From the NCBI GenBank assembly GCA_977006965.1, contig OZ345353.1, forward strand, positions 4,464,001 through 4,528,000: a stretch of 64,000 bases of DNA, read 5' to 3'. Source of the stretch: Phymatolithon calcareum (taxonomy: Eukaryota; Rhodophyta; Florideophyceae; Hapalidiales). Under the pieces are notes generated by a model, which was not told the origin of the DNA, did not search any database, and was given only the letters and a program-made list of their open reading frames with translations. This document shows, in pieces, positions 31,900 through 42,048 of this stretch (the first letter of the stretch is position 1; every line of letters starts with the position of its first letter). Both the position numbers and the translations under genes were made by a program.

Positions 31900-32340
31900 G
31901 AGAATGATTATTCTGCTGTGCTTGGATATGGCCTGTCGATAGCCTGGGACAGGGCCAGGATATCGTCCAGTGTTGTCTTAGTCCCAGCGCTGTCTTCTAA
32001 TGAGAGTGTGTCCTTCGACAGTCCGTTTATAACGTCTTCGATAGCATGTTTCCCACATTATCCAATCTGTTCGATGAGGACAGCAGTACTCATCGGTGGA
32101 AACATTCCATATGACGACATGGCGGCAAGTGGCCTGCACCTTCTTGAGCTTAAGAGCAAGAGCAGTGATAGTTTAATTTTCGATTATAGGATAAGTCGCT
32201 TTTTCGTCTTCTCCGCCTCCTCTGCCGCCTCGATCACCCTAGCTTTTCGGTATCGCTTGGGACGGCAAGTATGGGAAATCTCACGTTTTCATAATCCAGA
32301 TATACGTAAGCGAATTGATTCGCAATCAATGTTGTAGACT
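31900..32340 (-). pseudogene. family C retroelement 5'-ORF fragment
   Basis: On minus, a segment MSTAVLIEQIG then LSKDTLSLEDSAGTKTTLDD then ILALSQAIDR can be read across a frame break. The region 33513-33670 (minus) reads MSTSILIEKLGDTVLIFMSN in the same style, so both are copies of one mobile-element ORF upstream of the RT. No catalytic motif is visible. Bases 31000-31900 and 32340-33080 hold no supported gene. Confidence 0.4.
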
Positions 32341-33086
32341 ATTGCGGAACGCAAGTTGCCTTGTTTCAGTTGTGGAAATTGAAGTATTGATAGAAGTTTC
32401 CCGATCTTCACATACGGCATGTTCTCTTTCTCTTCGATTCAAGGCTTTCTCTTCTTTTTCAGGATTTTTGATCGAAGTGCTTTAGCAGACTGATTCTATA
32501 GTACGTGCTTCATCACTTCATCAAACGGTTTTTTGGTTTCCATTGCTGCGATGTCATTACTCGTGCCTTGGAACTCTTCTTTTCATCTCTTTGGCGGTTC
32601 ATCCAGGAACTTTCCTTTTTTCGTCTTGGTCCTCAACGTCTTGAAAGCTAATATTACCATGGATAGAAAACAACATGGATTTGACGTAGGAGACAGAGTC
32701 TATCCGTCTTCCCTCGTACCACTGGCCCTAAGACTTGTCTGAATATCGTCTTTTCAAATTTCTTCACAGCGTTCTGAACGTTTTCCGTCAACGTTATTAA
32801 GTCCATAGCGTAATCCCAACGTCGCTCAACTAATGCCTTCTATACCATACCGTACAGTGCTTCAGTTTTACTTCTACTTAGATTACGGTAGGGCGTTAAT
32901 CCTGCTCGATAATGGTAAGCACGCTTAAGAACTTTGCGCACAGAACTATATCTTACAGTACGGGGTTCAATACCTATTGTCACGTGCGTTAACTCCCTCA
33001 GTAAGACAAGACGTAACTCTTAGGTCAGCGACTGGCAGGAGCGTAGCTCAAGTTTTGGCTATCAGGAAGAACTAAATTAAACACCT

Positions 33087-33199
33087 GTGGTATAATCGTT
33101 AAACGGCCTCCGGGGGTGCGCATCCGCGGTCAAGAGAAAGATCCTGAGTTCGAATCCCTAGTATGATCGTTTGCGCTGAAGAGTCTGACGCGGTTTTTT
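33087..33199 (+). ncRNA. tRNA-like Pol III unit (SINE or tRNA pseudogene)
   Basis: A box A-like TGGTATAATCGTTAAACGG (33087-33105) is followed 42 bp later by a box B-like GTTCGAATCCC (33148-33158). A TTTTTT stop lies at 33194-33199. The arms around the TTCGAAT loop pair poorly, and I cannot fold a complete cloverleaf or name an anticodon. The likely reading is a decayed tRNA or the head of a tRNA-derived SINE. Confidence 0.35.
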
Positions 33200-33274
33200 C
33201 TCCCAATTTCGCGCCACGAGACGTTTCGGGAATGGTGTTTCTGCATTGCACATGATAAATACAGTACTTCTTTT

Positions 33275-33330
33275 TGAATTTGGAATTTATTAAACGCCCT
33301 CAGTAGCACTCATGAGACTGCAAGGGAGAT
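33275..33330 (-). repeat. retroelement 3' tail
   Basis: On minus it reads CATGAGTGCTACTGAGGGCG then TTTAATAAATTCC, the counterpart of 17385-17440. It is probably the 3' terminus of an element read leftwards. Confidence 0.45.
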
Positions 33331-33512
33331 GCGCTTCACCAACTACTTTGTAGCTTCGATCATCTATTCAAATACTTGTAACCCGGGTTAATAGCCGTAG
33401 CGCTAGCTGCAAAAACCCTCTCCGGTAAAAAGGGATGGAAAAGTTTGGATTCCACTGATCAGATTCCTCAAATGAGGCCTTTTCTATTCCATGTTGTCGT
33501 TAAAAGAAGATA

Positions 33513-33780
33513 GTGAAGAAGAGTAGCTTGTCTAGAGCATATTCAGTGATATTAATCTCATCTTTGGTCAGTTTATATCTTCCGATGTATTCTTCCAGGT
33601 TGCTCATGAAGATTAGTACAGTATCACCTAACTTTTCTATGAGAATTGATGTGCTCATTGGGGGGGATCCGACCGAATTCCCACTTCACTGCTAATTGGC
33701 CGTGCCGTGCTTTCGGGAGTCTGATAATCGCCGGGGTAGACCCCGGCAGATCGTAGGGAATTTTTCTCTTCCTGTTGGAC
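33513..33780 (-). pseudogene. family C ORF fragments downstream of the RT
   Basis: Minus-strand pieces include an IPYDLPGSTPAIIRLPKARH segment (about 33690-33780) and MSTSILIEKLGDTVLIFMSN (about 33600-33660). They match 17854-18294 and 31900-32340 respectively. They lie just 3' of the RT stop on the same strand, so this is either the ORF's C-terminal part after a frame break or a rearranged second copy. Confidence 0.4.
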
Positions 33781-33782
33781 TC

Positions 33783-34736
33783 CTAGACGTCTCCTTCGCC
33801 TTTGAAGAGCGAAGTCCGCAACGATTTTGCTGAAACTCCCTGCTTGAGGAAATTCAGTGCCGTCTCGACTACTTCGTACTTTAGCTTTGCCGATATGTCT
33901 TGACTAACCAACTGCAGTTCATGGACACTTCTTTCCTCGATTGGGACGGCCAGAAAGCTCCTTTTCTTTGATCTGGCTCGTTCCAGCATTCTGAGTGCTA
34001 GAACGAGTCTCCTGTTTTCGGCACTGTGAATTCGGCAAAGAAGGCGAAGTCTACTGGACCTAATACTTGTGCGAAAAATGTCTTCTCTACTTCTGCGATA
34101 GCTGTCTGCACTCTCGGCGTCCATGGCGTCAGGTGCATGGTATACTCCGATCTCGGTTGTGTCAACGCCTTGTATGTCTTCACTGCTTTCAAGAGGTTGA
34201 CTGCCCGCAACGAGACACCCAGGGACCTTAGTTGATATACCGCGATCAAGCATTTTTGTGTCGGTAACTCTCTCATTACTGAGTGAGATGCGAAGGTATG
34301 AGACTTCTTTGACCTTTGTCAGCGTTTTTCCGGCAAGCTGGAAATTGGGTGATCTTGTGTCGTCCGAGAGAAGAACTTCGCTCTTCCCAGTTTTCGTGTT
34401 CCAAAACATCTGCGTGTCCCTTGCCCATTTCGATGCTATATTTAACAGTCTCTGTAGTCCCTCTAGTGTCTTTGCCGACATGAGAACGTCGTCCGCAAAG
34501 AGGACTGCGGCTACATGTGCGACTTCTAGCGGCACTCGGCTTATTCTTTCCGCGAACTCGTCCATGAAAAGGTTGTACAAACTTGGACTCAGCGCAGATC
34601 CCTGAGGTACTCCTCTGTCTATTAGGAACCACTTCTGCTGCAATAAATAAAGTACTTTAAGAATGTCCCATGTCTGGCCATTGCCGCTCGTATCTGTCAT
34701 AGTCTCTTCCAATCTCATCCGCCACAATCTCACTCC
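33783..34736 (-). pseudogene. non-LTR retrotransposon family C, RT palm-to-C-terminus
   Basis: A 316-codon minus frame contains the RT palm and thumb. FLIDRGVPQGSALSPSLYNL (template grip) is followed by VAAVLFADDVLMSAK (catalytic Asp pair), MFWNTKTGKSEVLL and EVSYLRISLSNERVTD. The frame lacks the fingers and first catalytic Asp, which would lie upstream; 34740-34970 gives only broken minus frames. Near 34200 sense passes briefly to another frame (ALTQPRSEYTMHLTPWTPRV), so a frameshift pair is present. It is a truncated, inactive copy. Confidence 0.8.
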
Positions 34737-34768
34737 GATTTATATACCGCTTTCATCTGCACATATCA

Positions 34769-34797
34769 CTTCTCTCAAAAAGAAGTGATATCTGCAG
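34769..34797. repeat. 11-bp inverted repeat at the family C 5' break
   Basis: ATATCACTTCT and AGAAGTGATAT are separated by 7 nt, just upstream (minus sense) of the family C RT frame. It may mark the rearrangement that separates the RT from its missing N-terminal part. Bases 34980-35325 hold no supported gene. Confidence 0.6.
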
Positions 34798-35330
34798 AGG
34801 ACATTCTCAGCATAAATGTTCGTGAGCGCGGCTTCAAGACGAAAATGGACTCTATTACCGTCCTGACCACAGCGTGTCGGGTTCTCTGAAGTATAGCTGT
34901 CGACTGCTGAACAATCGAAAATCCGCCGACGCAACTCGGGTGAATCACGAAGTCCAGCGGAAGGAGCAACTCCTCACTCTTGAAATCTTCGATTACAAGC
35001 TTGACCGTTATGCCGCTGAGCTCGCCCGCGCCTAACCGGAACCGAAGAGATCGCGGTGTTACGCGCCCTTCTAAATATGCTCACGAGTTCAAAAACGAAG
35101 GCCGACGATCAGCACCACTGCTCTTAGCGAATCATCTGACTCGCGTGTTTTCCCTGCAACTACGTTTCAGAATGCGATTACAAAACTCAAAGCGAAGAAT
35201 TCGAAAGTCATCGACAGCGTTTTCTCAAATTCTTGATCTTGCCTTCGTGTTTTTCTCCTCCTGCGGAGCTGTAGTTACTCATTCTGCAATTAGCGCGCCT
35301 CGAGTCTTAAGCAACAGCAAATGACTAAAC

Positions 35331-36069
35331 TGTTAAATATACGTCGCGACACGGAGACTCTGCGTCTCAAGGCCCTGCAGTCGTACTGCACGCCGCAACA
35401 GCACCGTTTTGTCGCAGAGGCGCGCCACAGAGACCCGGAAGTGTACCACGTACGTTTGCTACCCAACCCTGGGTTGCTTCTTTGTCCAACCTTGGACTCG
35501 ACCGTGAGGGACTCAGTTCAACGAGATTCGAGTAAAGAGTATGTCGTGTTTACTTCCTTACCTCGCAACCTCGCCCGGTCCCCCCTTTTTCTCCTCCTGA
35601 GATCCACTGCTATTCCCTCTTTTATATTCCCCAAAACTAATCCTAATCTCCCAACTCGTTTCTGCTAACTCCGTGTCGACCTCGACTGCCGCGTATATTA
35701 CCAACAGCCAGTAATATGCTTTGTAATAGTTTGAATACGAGTCTCGTCCCGACAATGCGTGTGCCTCTCAGCAGTGTGTGGCCCCTCCACACGGGTCTGT
35801 GGCCCCTCCACATGGGGTCTGTGGCCCCTCCACATTGGGTCTGTGGCCCTTCTTCAGGAATCCTCCACAGTGGTCTGTGGCCCCGCAACAGGGGTCTGTG
35901 GCCCTTCTTCAGGGATCCTCCACAGTGGTCTGTGGCCCCGCAACAAGGGTCTGTGGCCATTCGACAGAGATCATCTTTCGACTTACTTTCAATACGCTAT
36001 CCAAGCAACCATGCCATACAGGAAAACAATCAAACTAGACAAACAAACAAATACCAAGAGGATTTCACA
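35331..36069 (-). mobile_element. solo LTR with 5-bp target-site duplication
   Basis: It begins TGTTAAATATACGTC and ends GGATTTCACA. TAAAC stands directly outside both ends (35326-35330 and 36070-36074). The sequence is the inverted counterpart of the ~700-bp LTRs at 43490, 45125, 46948 and 56742, including the internal GTGTGGCCCCTCCACA repeats (35770-35960). TG...CA ends plus a 5-bp duplication are the signature of an LTR-element insertion later reduced by LTR-LTR recombination. Confidence 0.85.
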
Positions 36070-36507
36070 TAAACAACGTTAGCCTTCAGCATATTACTAT
36101 ACTGGTTTCAGAAAACGAAAAGTTCTTAGATGTTAATCTCTGTCTCAATGCATGATTATGAAAGCAAAAATCCCCCTACGCTTCAAATGAACGTTTTTGG
36201 AGCGATACGAACCAGAAATGGAAAATGGAAAGATAGGAGTGATAAGGAGAATGTCGGATAACCACTTAGGCACAAACATTTCCTGGAAGTAGGTGATTAT
36301 CGTGAATGCTGAGAATGAAATGCTGGGCTGTTTCTGTTGCATTTTCCTCTTTTACTACGGAAATTCTGAATTGCAAACACAGTACTTGCCGCTGCGCAAG
36401 CGAAATGAATTGAACCCCTTCATATGTGCTCATCTTGTTGTCAGTGTCGTTACTTTAATCGTCAAAAGTTTTGCTTTGTCTCCTTGCGAGATTTGGTTTA
36501 CTTAAAA

Positions 36508-39500
36508 TCATATTTCGGGCCTTGGGCGCTCGATTCTGATTTTGCCATAAGAAAGTCTTGCATAGAATCTTACATAACAGTCATGTCTCGTACAAGAATA
36601 TCGGCATTTTTCTATGTAGCTTTGCAACTTGTGATGTACGACATGTCCATGTGTATCGCGGCTATGCATGAGAGTTGTGCTGTCGCCGATTATAATGAGA
36701 AGTTTTTTGACTCTGGAGCAGCTTACGTTAAGCCGATTCATGCTACCCAAGAACCCAATTTTGTGCATCTGATTGCTCCGAGTGCATGAAAGAATGACGA
36801 TCTCATTCTCGGCGCCTTGAATGGAGTCGACAGTTGCCGGATGTATATGCGGGAAATCTTGTTCTAAGATCTTTCGCAGATGAACCTTCTGAGAAGTATA
36901 CGCAGTCAAGAGACTTACCTTCTTCTGCCAGTCCTTTTCAGATTCTAACAACGTGTACAGCTCGCGAAGAATTACTCGGACTAATTCCGCCTCGGCAGTG
37001 TTGTAAATGACTTTCTTGTTGTTCGCATCTCGCCTTTCGGCCCTGAACTTGACCGGAAGTTTCGATGTATCCACGAACACAAGAGGCAAAAACCATGGAT
37101 CTCGAGCGTTGAAATGTTTCCACTCCGGTCCTCTCACATATCTTGGCCGAAGATGCCGATTCTTGACGCTTTTTACTCTACCGTCGTAGAACGCTGCGCT
37201 GTGCAGAACAGCTAGGTCTTCGTCTTGTCTGAACTGCTGAGTAAGCATGTGCGCATGCGCTCGACCATCTTTGACGAGTCTTTCAAACGTAGACCGAGTG
37301 AGCTGTGAGAACGTCCTTACATCCTTCTGAAAATAATCGTACATGGCCAAATAAGAGTGCGGAGGTAACTGACAATGATCGCCAACCAGGATCAAATGAC
37401 ACCGGCAAAAGTCAAAATTGAGGAGGTACGTGGCCATTATCGCGGAATGTAGTTCTATCTCGTCACATTGCGCCGCCTCGTCAATTATCAGAACATCGAA
37501 CGTTGTGCGAAGTTGCGCGAAATCCCTGCTGGCAAGCATCGAAGTCGTGGTAAAGACAGCTACACATTCTCGCGCCATAGCCCTCTGTGCCAGAATATGT
37601 GCATATTTCCTCCCCGAAAGCCTCTTTTGCCACCAATCTGGACCCAACTGCTCGTACTCCTTGGCTCTTCTCTGTATAGACTGAGCAGATTCAATGCCAT
37701 CGTTTTGCAGCATCGTTTTGGAAGCAAGCCGAACACATTGCAGCTTCAATCGTCCGCCGTTCATATCGTCGTACTCCCAGTTGGAGACTTTGTTGTAAAT
37801 TTCGCTTACGCCTTGGTTGGAAGGCGCTGCGACAAGAACGCGCAGCGATCCGTGTTCTCCTGTGTCACCAGAATATCGCCATTTCTTGTCTCGCTTTTTC
37901 AAGTAGTTAATTTGAGCACCATTACTGTGTCCCTTTGTACTGTGATGAAGAAGAGATCCGATTAGATGGACGATCGTATAGGACTTCCCTGTTCCCGGTG
38001 GTCCTTGAATAAGAGTCAGCGAAGATGACCAGTTTTCTGCTCGGCCGATATTTCCGATCGCGTTTTCCAATGCTTCAAATTGACCGTCGTTAATCTCGCT
38101 TTCGAGGAAATTTGTCTTAAGATAGCCCAAAGATCCCTGATCTGGCTCCAATTTGTTATCCTCAGTGTTTCCTTTCCGGTTCCTGTCAAAAAAAATGTTC
38201 TGAAGTTTCTCGGGTAGATATTCGCTCTGGTAAGAGTCGTCACTCATTCTAGATAGCAGAATGAACTTCGAATAAGAGTTACTCAAGTTCAAGACAGGGA
38301 CGAGGGTCAAATTAAAGACAGCTCTGCTCGACCTCGGTGTTCCTACGTCAACAATGTCGTTGTAGATTCTTGGATGCATCATAATCTTGATAGTTTGACC
38401 TGTAACCTTATTCTGATAATCAGGATCATCGTACCGGTATCCACACTTGCGAATATAGCAAAGAAATGTGTTGGTCTTTCGGCTTCGAGTCTCGCTGTTG
38501 TTGCCACCCCGCCAATATACAGCCATGCAAAGTGTGTGAGTGGTAAAACTGGGATAGGGACTCTCTTCATTAGTCTCGATATGCAGTTCTCCCCCGTCGC
38601 ATGACGTGACGATAAACGTCTCAAAATAATGAAATTGATCTCGTAGTCGTCTCTTCCCGCGACGAATCGGAAGAAATTCCAGTGCTTCACTCACCAACAT
38701 GTGCAGGGGTGCAAGAGCCTCTAAAACCTCTCCGTAAAGCTCCAAGCGAGCCATCTGCTCCATATGTGAGATGTAGGACTGGATATTCCGATTTCTTGAT
38801 GCTGACTCCTTGAGGAGATTGTCCAAAAGCATAAAGCGCATGTGGCGCACATATGTTGATTCGTCGTCAACGCAAGGCAAATCCTGCAGTTTTCCTGTTT
38901 GTCTGTTTCCAGAAACTTGCAATGCCATCACATCGCAAAGATACCGCATGAGGTCTTGAGGAGATGCGCTATTATCATTTCCATCCTTTCTCTTAAACAA
39001 CTTCAAAGAGAAGATTTCGGAAGTCATCGGTGCCAGAATTCTCTTGTACCACGGTTGACCATCCACACTGTCAATTTCTTCCGGCATACTTGAGTGTCTT
39101 GCATCAATTTTCTTCCGGTTTTCGCGCATCTTGGTCAGGTTTTCCAATACATTTGGATCTTCTTCCAGCCATTGCCTCTTCCGTGCGGAGGCCTTTAGGC
39201 GATTTGACAAATTCACAGAAACATTTGGTTTTGTCGAATACAATGGCGCAGAAGAGTCTTGCTCTTGAGACACTCCGCCTCGCTCAGCATCCATGTGCGG
39301 ACGAGGTCCATTTATGACTTCGATTACGTTTGAAGAATCAGTACAGATTCTTGAAGCCATAGGCAAAGGAGAGTCGCGATGAGGTGGCAGAATTTCGCCG
39401 TCATGATCTGCGCTCGCGAGATGTCCACTGTCAACGTCAATTTCAGGCGGAGAAGCATTACGGCCCATTTCGGACAGAGTCTCAGGAGTGTACGCATAAG

Positions 39501-41103
39501 GGGGTAGACCATGGCTGTCAAGATCCGCGCTCGCTATATGTCCAGTGTCAACGTCAATTTCAGGCGGAGAAGAATTAGGGCCTGTTTCGGAAAGAGTCTC
39601 AGGAGTGTCCGCATACGGGGGCAGACCATCGCTGTCAAGATCCGCACAAGGGAGAGGTCCATTGTCCACGTCAATTATCTCGGGAGAGGTGTAACGAACT
39701 GCTGCCGAACGTGGCTCAGGAGAGTCGGGATGAGGAGGTAAACCGTCTTCGATTCTGTCCAACCGGTCACCGTCACACAATGCAGGTGCAAAACGACTTT
39801 CCGCTGTGTTGACCAGTCTGTCCTTTTCTTGACTGTTGGCTGCAGCTCGTGCACGACGTTGGTCTAACCTTTCGTTAGAAAGACCTCTTTCTTTGTTCTC
39901 CGGATCTGTCAGATTGATCAATAACTTTCCCGTGATGGCATCAAGGTTCAGGCTGGCATAACTCAGTTCGCCAAGAGAACTGTCCAGCCTTTCGCGCATG
40001 AACGGCTCGTCGAGTGGGATATGCTCATGATTGCACTCTAAAAGCGGAATGATTTTCTCTCTAAGCTTGTTCAAGAGAGGAAGAACAGCGGAGAGAAAGT
40101 CTTTTCTCATGTTTTGACGCTCCGTCACGTTCTCGACAGGAATTTTCATTTCCATCTTGGAAAGGACCCAGAGTCCCATCTCTCGAATTGAGAATGTTGC
40201 CCATTTCGTCCCGTCGACCATGACATTTTCAAGTCCTTTCTGCTCCAACACATCGTTCGCTGTCTTCTTTCCCAATTGAATAAGCGAATGCCCAATTGTG
40301 TTGCTAACAATTGTCCAGCCGTCCTTCAAGAAACGTCGGTTGACGAATATTACCTCCTCCTCGAACTTCCAGGTCCGAATATCCTTTTCCAAGGTTTCCG
40401 TAAACCTCTTGACGACAGCTGCAATAGATTCGAAAGAATTTTCATTTGCATAATCGTGAAATTGGCCCATTATGGTTGCCAAATGTGCGACAGTAGTAAA
40501 AAAGTACTTCAAAATATATTCTCGAGCCGAATAACCGAGCCGCTCGCACGTTTGATGAAGGAGGCGTCGCTCTTTGAATGCTTCAGAATAATTTTCTCCA
40601 GAACCTTTAGCCGAGGCAGCCTCCAATAGAAGCGGATTCAGGATACCGCCGCATTTCGGGTTAGAGCTTTTAGTAAACTCAGAAACCTTGAACAGTTTTC
40701 GCTCTGAATAGCTCTCTAGAACCTTCATCGCACTTGCATAATTCTCTAGGCCCTTAATTTTTGAAAGTCGTTTTAGTGCACTCTTGGGAAATTCAGCACT
40801 TCCTTCGATAAGAGCTTGGTGAAGAGTAGGAAGCCACAGCTTTGCCTGCCTTTTCGACAAGTTGCCGAGCTTCTTGGTTGGCTTCTTTCTCTTTTTCGGT
40901 CTCGCTATTGTCTCGGGCATGCCAGCGTGAGACGGATTTGCCTCAAGACAACGCTTTTTGTTAGAGGATAAAATCCCATGTTGAGTAGCGGAAGAGAAAT
41001 GAACACCCGGCAATCCACAACGAACGTCATTTTGCGTAGTCGCAATGATTTCATCTGTGCGAAGTGACGAAAGATTTGCCAGTCCTTGTGCAGGATCTGT
41101 CAT
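36508..41103 (-). CDS. superfamily 1 RNA/DNA helicase, Upf1/Sen1/ZNFX1 type, 1533 residues
   Basis: The ATG at 41103 starts an uninterrupted frame. N-terminal signals include a PKKRKKPTKK nuclear-signal-like patch. At about residues 450-575 there are tandem ~39-residue acidic repeats built on GLPPYADTPETLSE and PPEIDVD. The helicase core is C-terminal: Walker A LIQGPPGTGKS (K near 1039), Walker B VLIIDEAAQCDE (near 1200), VGDHCQLPPHS (motif III, near 1240), QQFRQDEDLAV (motif IV), and VDSIQGAENEIVILSCTRS (motif V, near 1420) with a LNVSCSRVKK motif VI. Known: these AAA_11/AAA_12 helicases unwind RNA or RNA:DNA hybrids in RNA surveillance, termination or silencing. The ~900-residue N-terminal half is unrecognised and the family assignment rests on the core. 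Its 5' flank (41120-41640) carries 63-bp repeats and is duplicated before the gene at 63.3 kb. Confidence 0.9.
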   Translation of the reverse strand: MTDPAQGLANLSSLRTDEIIATTQNDVRCGLPGVHFSSATQHGILSSNKKRCLEANPSHAGMPETIARPKKRKKPTKKLGNLSKRQAKLWLPTLHQALIEGSAEFPKSALKRLSKIKGLENYASAMKVLESYSERKLFKVSEFTKSSNPKCGGILNPLLLEAASAKGSGENYSEAFKERRLLHQTCERLGYSAREYILKYFFTTVAHLATIMGQFHDYANENSFESIAAVVKRFTETLEKDIRTWKFEEEVIFVNRRFLKDGWTIVSNTIGHSLIQLGKKTANDVLEQKGLENVMVDGTKWATFSIREMGLWVLSKMEMKIPVENVTERQNMRKDFLSAVLPLLNKLREKIIPLLECNHEHIPLDEPFMRERLDSSLGELSYASLNLDAITGKLLINLTDPENKERGLSNERLDQRRARAAANSQEKDRLVNTAESRFAPALCDGDRLDRIEDGLPPHPDSPEPRSAAVRYTSPEIIDVDNGPLPCADLDSDGLPPYADTPETLSETGPNSSPPEIDVDTGHIASADLDSHGLPPYAYTPETLSEMGRNASPPEIDVDSGHLASADHDGEILPPHRDSPLPMASRICTDSSNVIEVINGPRPHMDAERGGVSQEQDSSAPLYSTKPNVSVNLSNRLKASARKRQWLEEDPNVLENLTKMRENRKKIDARHSSMPEEIDSVDGQPWYKRILAPMTSEIFSLKLFKRKDGNDNSASPQDLMRYLCDVMALQVSGNRQTGKLQDLPCVDDESTYVRHMRFMLLDNLLKESASRNRNIQSYISHMEQMARLELYGEVLEALAPLHMLVSEALEFLPIRRGKRRLRDQFHYFETFIVTSCDGGELHIETNEESPYPSFTTHTLCMAVYWRGGNNSETRSRKTNTFLCYIRKCGYRYDDPDYQNKVTGQTIKIMMHPRIYNDIVDVGTPRSSRAVFNLTLVPVLNLSNSYSKFILLSRMSDDSYQSEYLPEKLQNIFFDRNRKGNTEDNKLEPDQGSLGYLKTNFLESEINDGQFEALENAIGNIGRAENWSSSLTLIQGPPGTGKSYTIVHLIGSLLHHSTKGHSNGAQINYLKKRDKKWRYSGDTGEHGSLRVLVAAPSNQGVSEIYNKVSNWEYDDMNGGRLKLQCVRLASKTMLQNDGIESAQSIQRRAKEYEQLGPDWWQKRLSGRKYAHILAQRAMARECVAVFTTTSMLASRDFAQLRTTFDVLIIDEAAQCDEIELHSAIMATYLLNFDFCRCHLILVGDHCQLPPHSYLAMYDYFQKDVRTFSQLTRSTFERLVKDGRAHAHMLTQQFRQDEDLAVLHSAAFYDGRVKSVKNRHLRPRYVRGPEWKHFNARDPWFLPLVFVDTSKLPVKFRAERRDANNKKVIYNTAEAELVRVILRELYTLLESEKDWQKKVSLLTAYTSQKVHLRKILEQDFPHIHPATVDSIQGAENEIVILSCTRSNQMHKIGFLGSMNRLNVSCSRVKKLLIIIGDSTTLMHSRDTHGHVVHHKLQSYIEKCRYSCTRHDCYVRFYARLSYGKIRIERPRPEI

Positions 41104-41119
41104 TGAGCGCAAAAATAAC

Positions 41120-41640
41120 TGAAACGAAAGTCGTTTTCAAAAAATCGGAAAGAAAAGCACTCCGTAGCGTTTCGCATACACCGTCAATTCTGGATTGCGC
41201 TGATCAAGCGGAACAGCAGAGATGGCAACGTGGAACTGGTCTTCTCAAGACCCCGGGACTATCGCTGAGTCTCAATCGAAAACCGAGTGGCGAAAGGAGG
41301 GAGAGTTTCTAGAAAGACTTGAGCGTAATCTATGTAGTATGATGTGCGAATTGAGAAAGGAAGGACAGTCTGTACAACACAAGTGAGTCGAATTTGTACA
41401 GTATGATGTGTGACCGGGAAAAGAAGGACAGTCTGTACAACAAAAAGTAAGTCGAATCTGTACAGTATGATGTATGACCGGGGAAAGGAAGGACAGTCTG
41501 TAGAACAAAAGTGAGTCGAATCGGTACAGTATGATGTGTGACCGGCGAAAGAAAGGAAGTCTGTGGAAATGAAGAGAGTTGAATCAGTACAGTATGATGT
41601 TTGACCGGCGAAAAGAAGGACAGTCTGTAGTTCAAAGTGA
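41120..41640 (-). promoter_or_regulatory. helicase 5' flank with 63-bp tandem repeats, shared with 62850-63265
   Basis: Reading minus towards the ATG, about four to five 63-bp repeats (GACAGTCTGTACAACA, GTGAGTCGAAT and GTACAGTATGATGTGTGACC on plus) are followed by about 250 bp ending at the helicase ATG. The region 62850-63265 on plus has the same order: repeats, a GCGAATTGAG-equivalent block, a CCGTCAATTCTGGATTGC-equivalent block, and the final TTTTGAAAA segment. Diverged but clearly homologous. Promoter function is inferred only from position. Confidence 0.6.
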
Positions 41641-41730
41641 GGTGTATGTGCGCATTTTGCTCTGTGCGGTGCGGACGGGAGGAGACTCTGTACAACAGCA
41701 TTGATGCGAATGTGGACGGAAGATCTGTGG

Positions 41731-42036
41731 CTAGTTCAAATCGTGCGCGCTTGCGCTCAGAACGACATTTGTAGTCGTGTTTAACGGGATACATTTCGCA
41801 TGTGGAATCCCATTCGTGAGGACAGCTGCGTACTGAGCGGTTTTTTCGACTTCGTATCGGACTTGCATCTGACCTGTGTTCATCATCGCTTTTCGAATCC
41901 TGCATGGGCCATATGGACAGGTAAACAAATCTTCTCCCGCAAAGTGGTTATTTAGATTTCCACTAGAACGTAGTTCAATTTGGCTTGTCCACTGGCCGTC
42001 TGGCTCGCCGGTAACGCTTTTGTATTTAACTTCCAT
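41731..42036 (-). CDS. hypothetical protein, 101 residues
   Basis: An ATG-started frame with a FTCPYGPCRIRKA segment containing two Cys; no domain recognised. It overlaps no other supported gene and ends about 90 bp before the 63-bp repeats. It could be an exon or a second frame of the upstream ORF (42049-42630), since the two are separated by only 12 bp on the same strand. Coding status unproven. Confidence 0.3.
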   Translation of the reverse strand: MEVKYKSVTGEPDGQWTSQIELRSSGNLNNHFAGEDLFTCPYGPCRIRKAMMNTGQMQVRYEVEKTAQYAAVLTNGIPHAKCIPLNTTTNVVLSASAHDLN

Positions 42037-42048
42037 ATGATTTGCTCT

